A stretch of 64,000 nucleotides of DNA from Dolomedes plantarius (GCA_907164885.2 OU015490.1:205930481-205994480), one strand, 5' to 3'. Numbered from the stretch's first letter, positions 47,454 through 61,294 are shown. A program made the numbers and translations. Notes: generated by a model from the sequence alone, not told the origin.

Positions 47454-49485
47454 CAGTGGAACCTCGAATAACGAGCATAATTAGTTCTAGAGTCTTACCT
47501 GTAATGCGAAACACTCGATAAACGAAACAATTTTCCCCATATAAATTTATGTAAAATACGATAATGCGCTCTATGCCAAAAAATACTCAAAATTTTTTAG
47601 ATGTAACGTGTGGCATAATGCCACTATGTAAAATTTATTACTCAAGAATTTAAAGACTTAATGATAACCTCTATTAACTTAACTTAATTAATTTCATCTT
47701 TAAACGATTAATTGCTAGCTGTATTAATATTAATTTAAAATAACTATTTTCCAGATACATATTGTATGCTTAAAGCGATTATACTGTTAATATCTACAAT
47801 AGCTAAATAAATTTACATTTTCCAATAATAGAATCGATTACCTCATTCGAATTTCGCATCGCGATTCGATTTCTCAACTTAGCTGCAAAAATAACTACTT
47901 CCCACGTGTGCAATAGCTTACATGTATTCTTACGCCGATGTTTCCTAAAGATAATAACAATATAATCGCAGTTTAATTTCTCTGTTAATTTAGTCCTTTG
48001 ATACAGCTATTATTTAATACTTATACCCTTCTACAGACATTATTTTGCTGTTTAGTCAAAAAGGAGATGGGATCTCTTTATCAGAGTAAGCACTTTAACC
48101 TAAGCTTGTGTGAACAGGTTTTGGGTACAAAAGGTTTGCTTCCCCTCCATAAAAGAGGGAGTTCGATTGTTAGCGCCATGAATGCGTATTGGAATTTTGG
48201 AGCGTGTCTCCCCGAATTTTTATATTCGGACATTATTTTTTGTGATACTGGCTGGCTTTAGCCCATTTTTTCTGTATCCATATTCTCGTCAACATGTTTT
48301 CGATGAATAAACCATAATTTTCTTTTAAACGTCGCCATTCTTATTCTGTGTCGATACTTCATTAACTACATCATCCAGCAATATTCCTGAGTTAGCCAGA
48401 CCCTTGGAACCATCATCTTCATCACCGAGCTGCTTTTAGGTGTGTGTCACTTTCAGAGGTTCAGCTTTCATCCTTATCATCCGTTTCTATGCATCAACTC
48501 GTGGACCAGATTCAACGTGTTAGGCCTGGCTTCATCCTTCCCGAGTAGCCGCTGCCTCGTGGTTATAGCTGATGTGTATCGTCCACTCCACATGCTACCA
48601 AGATCACGGTAAAGAGACTGTGTCTACATTTGTTATACTTCTCAATAGTAGTTAAGTACTCATGAATGTTTGACTATATCTTACGAATTTAAAATACACA
48701 ACGCAATGAAGATTTTAACCTCTATACTTTGCTGGTGTGAAAATCTAATTTGATTATCTCCAGTTATCACGTTCCATCCCAATATTCATATAATATCTTA
48801 TCATTTATTTCTTATCTCTTTTATTATCATTATCTATATCACTTCATAACGTTTATTATTTAAAGAAAATTACTTATACATAAATTCTTAAGGAGCAAAA
48901 TCATCCATATGTAGTTTATTACTTACGAATTTATGACAGATATCTAATTTTTTTACTAAAAAGCTATATAGCGGCATTCGTTTTTATCGGCGCTTCAAAA
49001 TTTGCTGAAAATGTGTCACCGCATTATTATTGAATACATTTATAGCGCGCATAGCCACCGTCTTATCAGGGTTGTAACTTACGATGCGACAGTTTCCCAT
49101 GCTTTCACCATTTCTTTTATTGCGCCAGAAGATTGTTTCTTTGCTGTTTCTTCGTCCTTCTCCACTGACAAACTCTCATCTACAACTGTTTGCTGTGAAA
49201 AAAAATACAATTCTATTAGCTGTTCGGTGGTCAGCTCTTGGTTGTGTTCTTCAACAAGTTCCTCAATATCATTGTTATCATCCAGTCCCATGATATTTGC
49301 TTTTCGAACCATCCATGACTACCCTTAAACACTTATTTTTCGGCCATTGATTATCCTAGTGACGTGAAGATCCGAGTGACGTAAAGAGGGGACTTCCTTC
49401 ACTTTACTCGTTATGCGAAATGTTGCTGGTTAAGAGAGCCATTTTTTTTTACGATTTATTTTGCTCGTTAAGCGAGGTTCCACTG
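47454..49485 (-). mobile_element. pogo/Tigger-type transposon B
   Basis: Left CAGTGGAACCTCGAATAACG and right, reverse-complemented, CAGTGGAACCTCGCTTAACG, with TA at 47452-47453 and 49486-49487. Repeats of GCGAAA-x-TCG and AACGA motifs lie in both ends. At 2,032 bp it keeps only a C-terminal coding piece; the rest (47600-49000) is A/T-rich or unrecognisable. Confidence 0.88.
49079..49312 (-). pseudogene. Tigger-type transposase, C-terminal remnant
   Basis: The minus-strand frame contains DDNNDIEELVEEHNQELTTE, QLIELYFFSQQ and SSGAIKEMVKAWETVAS, matching the acidic C-terminal tail that follows the DDE core in Tigger-type proteins. No DDE motif was found upstream on the minus strand. The plus-strand frames here are shadows. 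Confidence 0.65.
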
Positions 49486-49680
49486 TACTTGAATTCCTTC
49501 TATCTGATGGTAGTTCCTCCCTGACAATTTTTCATGAGCCGAAATGGTATTAAAGTTAGCAATATTTTATTATTAATTGATTCAAAAATACATTTGAGCA
49601 AACAATAGCTGCCTAAATTAACCGAAACAGGACAGAAAAAACATAAAATATCACTATATTCAGTAAAAGTGCAAGTAGAG

Positions 49681-50034
49681 GCTCGAAGTAGCCTTGTGGT
49701 AGTGCACTGGCTTTCGGTGGTGAGGGTTCTCGGATTGAATACCAGCACGCTACATTAAATACACGTCTAGGCCGGATATGGGCACGTTCAATCCGTAGAC
49801 TGGAAAGTCCTTCTATGAGGTCAGAGAGGGTGGGAGAGGGTATGATCCCCCCGGAATACCTCCTTTGAGGTTGCGCGGTCAAAATTGGAATGGCACCTAG
49901 CTAAATCCAACTCCTACCCTTGTGTAGCTATTATAAAACCGAAGCCGAATCTCTCTGTACTATAGCCTATATGGACCTGGTCTAGAATAAATTCCAGCCA
50001 GGGGGCATTAGAAGCAACAACAACAATAACAAAA
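49681..50034 (+). mobile_element. Full-length SINE, plus orientation
   Basis: Head with A box GTAGCCTTGTGGTAGTGC and B box GGATTGAATACC, body (GGCCGGATATGGGCACG, CTATGAGGTCAGAGAGGGTG, TATATGGACCTGGTCTAGAA), tail AACAACAACAATAACAAAA. The B box carries a change (ATTGAAT), so pol III transcription is probably weakened. Confidence 0.9.
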
Positions 50035-50075
50035 GGGCTAGAAACAAGAACAGAAAAAGAGCAAGTAATAATATA

Positions 50076-51279
50076 CACTGAAGTGCCACTGAATTAGGGA
50101 TAGCAAAGCCTATGCAAATTGTGTAGCGCTGCGCATCATGTATGCGCAAGTGAGGGCGCTGTGGTAACTGCTTATATAGAGCATACTGTGGTTGTTCTGA
50201 ATTAATTATTGGAATTCCCAGTATGCTGCATGATTAGACGCCTTCGATCGCTGACAAATCGTAGGTGCGCGACGCATGGGCCATTCAATTTCCTAAATCG
50301 TCAGACAGCTAGGATTTTCAAGGTCGACAGTGTCAAGAGTATACCAAGTATACATGGATGGTGGGAAAAAAACTAGCCATCGGGCAAACTGCAAAGGACA
50401 ATTAGCCTTGACAGTGCGTGGTGAGAGACGGCTCAGGCGTATTGTATGTAGCCAAACATTAGCTTAAATTACCACCCAGTTTAATGACGGTGCCAGTCGT
50501 ACAGTCAGTAAACGTACTGTGCAACGCTCGCTTCACCGTATGGGTTTCGGGAGCCGTCGACCTAAGAGAGTACCATTGCTCTATACTCGCCATCGGGATG
50601 CACATCTTGCCTGGGCAAGAGAGCACAGAGACTGGAGTTTAGAGGATTGGAAACGAGTAGAATGGAGTGATGAGTCTCGATTCCGACTACTTAACGCCGA
50701 CGGGAGGCTGAGAATATGGCGTCAGGCTCATGAAGCCATTGATCCTTCATGCCTGGCTGGAACTGTACAAGGGCATGGTGGCTCAATCATGGTCTGGGGT
50801 GTTTTTTCGTGGCACAGTTTGGGATCTTTGGTACGTGTACCAACCTCCCTCAATGCAATTCGGTACGTAGAGTTGCTGGGTGATCACTTCCATCCGTTTA
50901 TGCTGTTCTGTTATCCGCACGGTAATGGAGTTTTCCAGCAAGACAACTGTACCTCTCACAAGTCCCGGTTGGCTACTGGCTGGTTGGATGAGCATTCCTC
51001 TGACTTCTCTGTCATGAATTGGCCACCTAGAAGCCTAGACTTAAATCCTATTGAGCATCTTTGGGATGTTTTAGAACAAGGAGTGAACGGCCATCACACA
51101 GCACCAAAGAACCTTACTGAATTATGGACAGCTTTAGCCAATATTTGGCAAGCCATTCCCGTGGAACGTTTCCAGAAACTTGTTGAATCTATACTTCGTC
51201 GTGTGGCATTCGTTATGAAGGCCAGAGGAGGCCCAACTCGTTACTAGGTAGGTTTCCCTAATTCAGTGGCACTTCAGTG
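50076..51279 (+). mobile_element. Tc1/mariner-type transposon C
   Basis: Inverted ends CACTGAAGTGCCACTGAATT then AGGGA match on both sides, with TA at 50074-50075 and 51280-51281. 1,204 bp, one transposase on the plus strand. It lies 41 bp after the tail of the SINE. Confidence 0.93.
50276..51247 (+). pseudogene. Tc1-like transposase C, two in-frame stops
   Basis: From ATG 50276 to TAG 51247 the frame is continuous apart from TAA at 50294-50296 and TAA at 50465-50467. N-terminus: IVRQLGFSRSTVSRVYQ (helix-turn-helix), GERRLRRIV, ITTQFNDGASRTVSKRTVQR (second helix-turn-helix). Catalytic motifs: VEWSDESRF, FQQDNCTSH and SLDLNPIEHLWD, with 36 residues between the second Asp and Glu; SPDLNP has become SLDLNP. 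C-terminal KARGGPTRY. I recall near-identical proteins as abundant in orb-weaver spider genomes. The true start may lie upstream, and the GTG at 50519 is not a real start. Confidence 0.9.
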
Positions 51280-51281
51280 TA

Positions 51282-51899
51282 TTTACTTTGTTTAGCAGAA
51301 ATTCTTTTCAAGTTGGTAAATAAATTTTCTTTCACATAAAAAAAATTTTAAATTTTGAAGAAAATTTTGTTTAAGAATAGTTTTAAAAGTTAGTTTCGAA
51401 AATTTAACACTCAAAAACAGATTTATAATGCAGTAATAAATACACGTATATGTTCCTTTAAAAGAAGTAAGTCTGAGTGTATATAATAGTTTTAGTCCTC
51501 AAGGGGGAAATAAATGTAGGGTAAAACACTGAATAACTTTAAAGTGCCAGTTTTACTGTCTCACTACGAACTTTTGTATTATTTAAGATAGGACTTCTGA
51601 AAAGATACGAAATTTATTACTTGCGCAAAAATCTACAGAAATTACACCATAACTTGTAATTTAAACACGTCTTTGTTATTTTCTGTTACAGAACTATTTA
51701 CAGACTCTTAGATTTATCTGACGCTAGAATGCTAAACTCTTTTTTTTGTAGAGTTATTCTGTAAGAATCCATCACACCTTTAAGAATTGAATGATTCACA
51801 CTCGTATATAACAATTACACTCATCACTGATGTATGTTAGCAAAATTTACTCTTATGGGTTACAGAGCTATATTTCCCTTTACGACTGGTCATAGTGGT
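51282..51899. other. Unassigned AT-rich sequence
   Basis: Nothing recognised. Confidence 0.4.
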
Positions 51900-52505
51900 G
51901 AATTCTTAACATCCCTAATCCAAAAATCCCTTATCTAAAATAGTCCAAAATCCTACAGTAACTGAGCGCCGATATGACGTCACAAATAGGAAATTCTACA
52001 TTTCACCTAACTTGCTCTATTGGCGTGTTGTAACGTTTCGATCGAGCGAGTTTGCCATTACAAACGTAGACACACCTTTGGGCTCTGATGAACATACGTA
52101 ATGCGGGAAATGTCAAGAAGGTTGCAAAAGACCATTTCAGTAAATGTAAACATATATTATTATATATAGCACAGTGCCACCTTAAGTTGAGTTGTATAAG
52201 GAAATCGGCTGTTGTGGGAAACATCTTTAAGAAAAGCTTCACCATTTATATTCCTGAAACTGCCAAACGACCAGTGAATGTCCACATCAGCAACTCACCT
52301 TATGACATTTTATCTTCCTGAAAGTTCAAGTTCCACTAAATCTACTTCAAAGTGATGAAATTGTCAATGTTGCATAAATTACCTTAGTGTTACGTGGCTA
52401 TACATGAAACTTAAGCATACTGAGTTATGGATAATTCGAAATTTCTGTATGCTTCTAATACCAGGTATTTCGGATTAGAAATATTCAGTCTGTATTGAAA
52501 GCAAA
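51900..52505. mobile_element. Degenerate pogo-like MITE
   Basis: Left CATCCCTAATCCAAAAATCC then CTTATCTAAAATAGTCC, against right (reverse-complemented) TATTTCTAATCCGAAATACC and TCGAATTATCC. These are repeated xTCCxAAAT motifs as in pogo-type ends. The outer borders are uncertain. The plus frame 52088-52321 (77 codons) has no resemblance that I know. Confidence 0.4.
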
Positions 52506-53356
52506 GCGGTACAGAATACTGATGGCAATTTTAAATGTTAAATTAATATATACACTTTTGGTATCTGCAGCAAAGGATTTGAAGCTACCTTTACAAAATG
52601 TTTAATGTAAAAAAAATTCGATAACATGACTAGTCAAATAAGACACTTCATGCATGTTCAGTATAAATATTCTGCCTTAGATAAAGATTTCTGATATATC
52701 GGACTAATGAAGACATTCTCTTGAAATTCGAGCTCATTTATTGCTGAAAGAAACTCTTACCTGTCCTTTTGTATATAACCATTAGAAAAGCTTAGACGTC
52801 TTGCAATTGTGCTAATATTTACTACTTTCCTTTGCTTTAAAAGCTCTTTTTAGTGTCTTGTGGTCTATAGTGTTTTTATTATAACATTTATTCCATTCTT
52901 CTTTTAATTTCTCATAAAAAATCTCTACGACATTTCTACAATATTATTTGATCACTAGTCTATTTATTATGAATTTATTTCAGGGTGTATAAAGATCTCA
53001 GGTATATGAGATTGGCTGATATTTTTATTACATCCGGATTCGAAATATTTGGAAATATTTATATTGTAGTATAATTGGCTTGGTTATGCAATAATGAACC
53101 AACCCAAGCTTCACTGAAAATAAGAAACTGAATTTTCATAAAGCATTTAAATTAAAAAGTCTAGTTGCTAATAGTTGGTTCTCCAGTTTAAAAAAATCTA
53201 TTTGGCCTTGAATAACAATACTTTTTTTCCCAGATGGCTAAACATGTGACGTACCATCTATAAAACACAACTTTTAAACTTTTGTGGATAGGTTACGTGT
53301 CTTAAAACTCTGACAACTATATGTCGTTACTGTAAAATATTTTCAGTGGTTTCCAC
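52506..53356. other. Unassigned AT-rich sequence
   Basis: Nothing recognised. Confidence 0.4.
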
Positions 53357-53696
53357 GTTGTTGTTCTTGTTGTTGTTGTTTTTAATGCCTCCTGTTCGGA
53401 AGAATTCCAGAGCAGATCCATATAGGTTAGCGAGCTGAGGAGTGTGGCTCCGGTTTATAATGGCACTACAAGTGTCAGAGTCCCATTAAGCCAGGTGCCA
53501 TCCCAATTTTGCCCTGAGATCTGGGGAAATCGTACCCTTTCCCACCCTCTCTGACCTCATATAGAGACTTTCCGGTCTTTGGATTTAATTTACCCAATTC
53601 CGGCCTAGACACAGAGGTATTTAATAGCGCTTCTCAGGATTCAATCCGAGCACCTTGAGCACCGAATGCCGACGCGCTATCACTAGGCTACATTAG
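53357..53696 (-). mobile_element. Full-length SINE, minus orientation
   Basis: Tail complement GTTGTTCTTGTTGTTGTTG, body (TGTGGCTCCGGTTTATAATG, CCATCCCAATTTTG, CTGACCTCATATAGAGAC), head with B box complement CAGGATTCAATCCG and A box complement TATCACTAGGCTACATTAGG. Confidence 0.9.
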
Positions 53697-55578
53697 GCCA
53701 TTTTCCACGAAATTTACATAATGTGCCCTTAAATATAAACCATACGTGTTTGATCATTCTTCATCTTTATTGCAAGTTCATGGGAGAAAAACATAACAGA
53801 AACAAGCAGGTAATATTTCCCTGAAACAATCGATTCTCATGATAGACAGTTAGATATAGTTCTAAGGAAATCAAACTATGTGTATATAAACAAATTATCG
53901 ATTTATGAAATTTATTTTTAGCAATCTTCGGCGTTCTGAATTATTTTCATATGCTTTTACCCATTATTTTAAATATATGAAAACCTGTAACATGGTAGAA
54001 AATTTATCTATTTTGGGAGGTATCTATTTTGGGAGAACCGATAATTGTGAATTTACTTTTTCGCAACAAGATATAAGTCATTCTCTTCTTGTCTGATATG
54101 ATATTTTAATATACAGTATACACTCTCACTAATTACACTGGATTGACAAAAGAAATAAAATTCCGTTTTAATATTCTACTGTAAGCTCTTCGTTTACTTT
54201 ACAGAAAGTTTTAAAGGAGCATTTTCTAAATTTAGTTTCATATATTTCGAAAACTGTTAAATATAGTCTTAGTTTTTGATGTTGTTTAAATTTTCATATA
54301 TTATTACTTAAGTCTTATAACAACACATCTTGTCCAAATAATATGTGCTTTATAGTTTTTCTATTTTTCATATTTATTCAAGATTAATACTTTTTACATA
54401 ATTAATAGTTGCTATTATTTCAAGAAAATAAATAAATAATGTAAGTTTTCCTGTTCTTTTTTTAGAATAAGCATAATTTTGTATATACACACATACATGT
54501 AAAATTTCATACGATAAAGGTTTTCCCATTGATAGTTTTAATGGTATCTTTATGGCAAATTGTTACGTTTATAAATTCCTCTTAAATAACTAATAAATAA
54601 AAATGAAAAAAATAATGTAAACATAACGATGAATTTAAAGGTAAATTTTTCTCTAAATGTCCTGAATTTGAAATCCATATTTAATACTAGTGAATTTTCT
54701 CGCGAACATTTAAAACTGCATTTCATACAATAACAAAAAATCTGTTTTGACATTTACACTATATAAATTACACTAATCAACAAGTTTTAACTTTTTTCTA
54801 TATATGGCTTGTAAATGGGTGAATTTAACTAATTTTAGCGTGCTGAATTCGGTGGAACACACAGAATTTCTCTATCACGTCACATTTATTAAAAACACAT
54901 CAGTTACGTAAAGTCAGCAGTGAAATATTTGACAAAAAATGACCGTTTGAAATACAAACAAAAATAATATTCATCAGCAAAAATGTTTTCTTTATTACTT
55001 AACAAAAGCTATGAACTAGTACGAGCTCGAAACTGTTGCACAATAACCCATAATGTTGATATTAACAATGTTATTACCATGTTTTTATTAACTTGCTTTC
55101 TTGTTTGTGTGGGTGTTTGTGTGTTCGTCCAGTACATAGCATGCAATCGATTTTTAGCTAACTCCCCGACGAGCTAGAGATTTGAAACTTTTAGAATAGC
55201 TCAGAACACGATGGCAATGCATTTTTTTAATACTTTTAGCCATCTTTAAGCAGATTTTTACCATGTTTTTATTATTTTCAATTAATTTTGTTTTGTAGAC
55301 TGGTGCAGACATCTGTCGGCCGGGACAGGAACGAAAAGTTAAACGGAAGTTAACTTCAATTAACTTCATTTTCTTTCAAGGTGATGGGATAACTCATCCA
55401 AAAAAATTTTAAAAAATATTTATTAATATATAGAATTGTCAAGTTTATAGGATTCAACAGAAAATTTAAAAACATGGTATATAAAAAGTTCTTTTTATCT
55501 TGTAATTATTTTTCAAAGTAGAATGATGTCTTTCTTGATGACAGTAATTTCCTTTTGGAAGATATTTGATGATTCTCC
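53697..55578. other. Unassigned AT-rich sequence
   Basis: No transposon ends or recognised coding frame. Confidence 0.45.
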
Positions 55579-56336
55579 CTAAACAGAAACCAATAGTAGT
55601 CGCTCATCATTACAGGATCCCAGCGCTCTTGATAAAGATGTTCCATAGTGAAAGCGTTCACCCTGTTCATCACTCACAGCACCCAAGTTTTCTGAAATAG
55701 AACCTAGGGAGTGCAAAAATTGAACTTTTAGTGACATTTTGCAACACATATTCTTATAGTTGTCCAGTAGACCAGTTACTATAGAAGCATATCCATCTTC
55801 TTTTTTGCTATCCAAAACAACGTGAACAATGGCTCTGAAAGACGTCCAAGAAGCTAACTCCAGATTCGTGAGCTTAACATCGAACTTTGGGTCTTTCAAC
55901 AAATTTCTGATTTGTGGCCCAATAAATATACCCTCCTTCACCTTTGCTTCACTCAATTTGGGAAAAAAGTTCCCGCAAATTATTATCAAGCCCGTGGTCA
56001 TTATTATTAAGAGAATTGACTTAGTTTTCCATTAATCCCAACTTTATATGAAAAGTCAGGGGCAAAATAATGTTACTCGGCTCAACCAGTGGCATATTTT
56101 TGACATCTGTCTCTCCAGGACCGTATGATTCCTTCATAGACCATTGTTTGGCCTTGTAGTGGTTCTTTGCATGTCGATTGTCCCATAGGCACAAAAACAG
56201 CGGAATTTTGTAAACCCCTCTGTAAACTTAACAGCACTGTCACTACTTTTAAATCGCAGCAAATATGCCACCCATGATCTTTAGATTTGACCCCGTGAAT
56301 ATTTTGATAGTTACTTTTACAGCAGAATGCGTCCAA
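55579..56336 (-). pseudogene. Fragment of a repetitive arthropod gene family, decayed
   Basis: The minus strand gives KDHGWHICCDLKVVTVLLSL (56280 region), decayed sequence, then an open frame 56001-55579 with FFPKLSEAKVKEGIFIGPQI, LTNLELASWTSFRAIVHVVL, GCxMS-like KMSLKVQFLHSLG, ENLGAVSDEQGERFHYGTSL. I recall this order (GWxICxDLKVxxxLLxxQ... PKxSxAKxKxGIFxGPxIRxL... ExxGxVSxEQGERFHQD) from a multicopy family in spiders and aphids of unproved function, probably transposon-derived. The HQD motif reads HYG here. Stops and shifts lie between 56082 and 56000. Confidence 0.6.
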
Positions 56337-56519
56337 ATAAAGGTTTTAATCTACATAGACATTCATTCCCTCATTATTTGACAACAAAATGTAAATTTTA
56401 ATTTACATTTCACCACGTATTTTACCACGTATGTAAAAACTAGCTGAATACCCATACGTCACTGCGGAATACATTCAAATTAAGTACATCAATCAAGGTA
56501 TGCAATTGATGTAAATAAA

Positions 56520-57290
<771 letters not shown>

Positions 57291-58323
57291 ACATTCTAAA
57301 ATTTTGTAAAAACCCAACGGGATAGAAAATTTGTGATAGCAAATTCGTATTCTACATGCAAAAATGCATAAATTTTTTTCTAATTACAAATCAGATTCAA
57401 AATGGTTGTTGACTTGTGTTATCATAAACTGGGATGAAATACTTTTTGCATTTTTTACTGTCAAACTGACTAAATTTATTATTAATTTAATATTTTTATT
57501 GGCTTAATGTCAAATTTATTTTAAAGATATATTCTGGATAAAGAAACAGTGTCTATAATTATTTTTTATGAATTCTCCAGAACACATCTCAAATTGATCA
57601 CTATTAAGTCTCATTTTTATGTAAATATTTTAGCATTCACTCATGCAGGATATTTCCCATGGGTGAGTCTTCTCTTTCATTTAATTGAACTGAATTGCTT
57701 AAAACAGTTTATACAATAAAAGATTATAACAATTATTCATGATGTAGTCCTCCATTACTTTAGTCAACAGTGCGTAAGGTTATTATGTCTCCATATATAT
57801 TAAAAGTATGCGGAGGTAACCTTCATTAAATAATAATTTGTTCTGAATGAAGGATTGATTTTAATTAAAAACAAAATATTATATTTTTTTCACTTTAATT
57901 AATTGTGCTGTCCCCATTGAAGTGTTCATTGCAATTTTTTTTTCTGTTATCTAGTCAGAGCTTCGATCGAGTAAATCATTCGTGTGCGAAAGTAAAATGT
58001 ATGTAATTAGTTGTTTTACATTTCGGATTATGTTGCAGCGAAAAGGAAAATATTAAATACTTCTGTGATAACAGATAGCGGAAAATTTCTTCAAACGTGA
58101 TATTAGTAATTAATATCTGAGGCATGAAGTTCTTAAGATTATTTATAAGACATTAAACTGAGAAGATTTCGTCATAAGGAACCGCACACGTCGAATTATT
58201 TTTTGTTTTCTTTACTTGCTATTTTTTTCCGTATTTCATTTGTAAAATATTGACATATCGGCATAAGAGCTTCATGCAGGTATTATTTTGTGTGTATGCA
58301 TTGTCATAGGGACATGACAGTAG
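57291..58323. other. Unassigned AT-rich sequence
   Basis: Nothing recognised. Confidence 0.45.
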
Positions 58324-59670
58324 TGTCACGGCCAGGGGCAGGAGAATTGAAAATTACAGGACGAAGTAAAATAATTGCTAAATGTAAGAAAGAAACAGGG
58401 CAAATGACGGGCAATAAAAAGAGAAGGGAAGAAAGCCAGCAATATACCGAAACGAAATTTAGAGATTGTGCTTGTAGCAAGAAATATAAGATAAAAGTTG
58501 AAGAGAGTGAGTTGCACGAATAGAAGAAAAGAAGAAAGGGAACACTAAATTTATGACGGCTATAAAACAGGCCACCCGGAAGCATGGGAAAAAAGTTAAA
58601 TTAGAAGGGAGAATGTTCTAAATCCCGCCCTCGATGCGCATTGGTGAAAAGGGATTGAGAAGAGGCAGCCACGGACGAATGGTAATGGCATGGTAATAAT
58701 ATGACCAATGGAAATTGTAAGAGGCGGAGTCAACATTAATAAGAAAATAATATGAAATGAGAAATAGTGTGAAGGCACAGATAACCTAAGAAGGAGAGTT
58801 AGTCAGAGTTTTAAGATATAGAAGTGGTATCAAGGCACATATACCTATGAGAAGAGTGAGTTAGAAGTTTGGAGATAAACAAGCGCCCAGTGTCCCGTAC
58901 CGAGGGTCTGCAAGGAGTGAAGGAGTTAGAGAACCGATGATGAGAGTGCCCCAGTGTCTCGTGTAGAGTGTCTGCCATGATTGACGGAGCCTTATACCAG
59001 GCGAAGAAAGTGCCCTAGTTCCGTGCGATGATAAATACAACGAAGTTCGCCATTACGAGTGCCAGCTGCCCATAGTGATTCAACAGTCATCCTCCGAGGT
59101 ACCGACTTTGCGTTTCCTTTTTATATTGCTATCATTGCTTCTCAGTGTGTAGTCTTAATAACTAATATAGAGCGCGATGAGTATATTGTTTGAATATAAG
59201 ATGTTAAGGAGATGACCGATAATTCGTAAAAACAATTTCATATGATGTTATGCTTATATATATGAATTAATTTAGTAGTAATGAAGTTGAGAGTAATATG
59301 TGTAGATGAAGCACGAAATATTGTCATAATACTTGAATGAATTAAATATATGTGTCGTAGAGAATTTATTTAGTAGTAAAGAAGTTATGAGTAATGTGTA
59401 AATGCCGGAGGAAATATTTAGTAACTTGTAGCGTATTATTTATGTGTTTTAATAATCAAGAAATTAATTTGTCAGTGTAAACCAGAATTGTTTCCATTAT
59501 TTGGGAATCACAATCAATCAATGTACTAACCACAATCATTAAGCAATGAATTTAAAATCATAATCATCATTAATAGTATAATTTAATTTCTAATAACCCC
59601 CATTTTTTATATTACTTTCCCACTGCCACATGCATAATTATTAAATATCATCCCTCATAACGCAACTATT
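58324..59670 (+). mobile_element. Possible solo LTR (Gypsy-type)
   Basis: Starts TGTCACGGCCAGGGGCAGGA. A TATA-like GGCTATAAAACAGGCCACC is at about 58558. Three imperfect units GCGCCCAGTGTCCCG, GTGCCCCAGTGTCTCG and GTGCCCTAGTTCCGTGC follow between 58880 and 59025. TATTGGTGATCG at about 59668 resembles the start of a tRNA primer-binding site just after an LTR. No gag/pol, no second LTR and no certain target duplication, so the borders are tentative. Confidence 0.35.
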
Positions 59671-59745
59671 GGTGATCGATATTTTTTTTAATCAAAGATA
59701 CTTCTTAAGCCTAAGGATATGAAGAATCAAAATTATTGTTTAGAC

Positions 59746-60437
59746 CAGGGGTTCTCAACCTTTTTCAACCCACGTATCCCTTTTTGTGTATCATTGACTA
59801 TGCCTACCCCCAACAAAAACACTTTAATCAAATGTGTTATATTAGTTAAAGTTTAACTGTCTATGTACAAAGAAGCCATTTATCCATCGTCGTAAATTAA
59901 TAAATATAAACACTTATCGTTAAATATATAAACACTTTTCAAACTATACGACCTTTAACTATTACTACTGTAATATGTCCACGCACAAAGTGAGATTGAA
60001 AACTGGAAAGTTACTGAGACTGAGCAATTAATAATGACTAAACTGACACAGACAGAATGGCGAAAGAGCGAAATGAATCACGGTGGCCGAAATCGCAGTG
60101 GAGGTGACTCGTCGTTGCGGCAGGGTGGCGGTAGCTAGCGCTGCTCCCCCTGTCTGTGACTCTGTGTTGTATACGTCCCCACTATTGTTTCAATTTACTC
60201 CAGCCATAAATACAGTAGTAACGAGCAACGTGTTTGCTTCCTGCTTTACTTTTTTCAGTATCAGTTTCAGTTATGTTTAATAGTTTTAAGTTTGAAATCA
60301 TTACTCAATCTTTTGTCACAATTACATTCTAGCATGTATCAATATAACTTTGTATACTTTTTGGTAGTCAACCGCGTACCCTTGCAGATTTTTGCGAACC
60401 CCCAAGGGATACGTGTACCACTGGTTGAGAACCACTG
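59746..60437. mobile_element. hAT-type MITE
   Basis: Inverted ends CAGGGGTTCTCAACCTTTT and (reverse-complemented) CAGTGGTTCTCAACCAGTGG. Flanks GTTTAGAC (59738-59745) and GTTTAGAA (60438-60445) form an 8-bp duplication with one change. Further inverted matches lie at CGTATCCCTTTTTG and CCAAGGGATACGTG. 692 bp; the frame at 60083-60280 is not recognisable as a transposase. Confidence 0.75.
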
Positions 60438-60585
60438 GTTTAGAAAAGAACTGATATATAGCAGAAACGCTCACAACATTCTAGCTGTTTACAGAGCGAG
60501 ATTTCAATATCATTGATATATCCAGGAGTGCGGAGAAACAGTCTAAGCTCTTATAAGTCATATTATTTAAAAGAGGCGTTGGGCC

Positions 60586-60932
60586 CGAGGTAACCTAGTG
60601 GAAGCGCGTCGGCTTTCAAAAGGGTGCTCGGTTCGAAAGCCGAGAAGCACCATTAAAATACATATGTCAGATATGGGCACATTAAATCCGTAACCCAGAA
60701 AGTTTTTTTATGAAGTCAGAGAGGGTGGAAGAGGGTACGGTCTCCCACAGATGTTGTTCCTGGGGGGGGGGGCTCTCTCATAATTGAGGTGGCACCTACC
60801 TAAGAAGGATTTCGGCCCTTGTAGTGTTATAGCAAACAGGAGCCGCACTCCTCAGCCCTCAAATCCTATATGGCCATAGTCTGGAACCCTTCTGACCAGG
60901 GGGCACCAGAAACAACAGTAACAACAAAAAAA
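60586..60932 (+). mobile_element. Full-length SINE, plus orientation
   Basis: A box GGTAACCTAGTGGAAGCGCG, B box GGTTCGAAAGCC, body (CAGATATGGGCACATTAAAT, GAAGTCAGAGAGGGTGGAAG, GGAGCCGCACTCCTCAGCCC, TCTGGAACCCTTCTGACCAG), tail AACAACAGTAACAACAAAAA. The clearest copy for defining the family. Confidence 0.92.
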
Positions 60933-61294
60933 CTGGCATATTTTTTTTTATAATCCTATTCCTCAGAATTTATAATGCTCTTAATCCTAACAAACAGAAC
61001 TTAAATACGTGTTCGATCAGTGTGATAAAAAATAATAAATCTTTTAAAGTACAAATAATCATTTTATTTAAAGTGTAGAAAATGGTAAAATATAAAACAT
61101 AAAGATTTTTAACAAAAATACGACAACATGTCAAAAACATAAATCTTACTGTTCTAGAAATACAATGGCCTAGTTGAAAATACATCCGCCTGAAAAATGG
61201 ATGACAACAACCGAAGTGAAGACTTCAGGAGCTTCAGGAAGAGTAGTGGTAACTACAGTACATGAGCCGTAGAACATTGATCACTGAACATTGA
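60933..61294. other. Unassigned sequence before a hairpin
   Basis: ATTGATCACTGAAC is repeated directly at 61274-61301, overlapping the hairpin. Otherwise nothing recognised. Confidence 0.4.

Noticed and set aside
49002..49328. Plus-strand frame of 108 codons
   Set aside because: Antisense of the Tigger C-terminal remnant.
58290..58585. Frames on both strands inside the possible LTR
   Set aside because: Compositional; no family resemblance and opposite-strand frames mirror each other.
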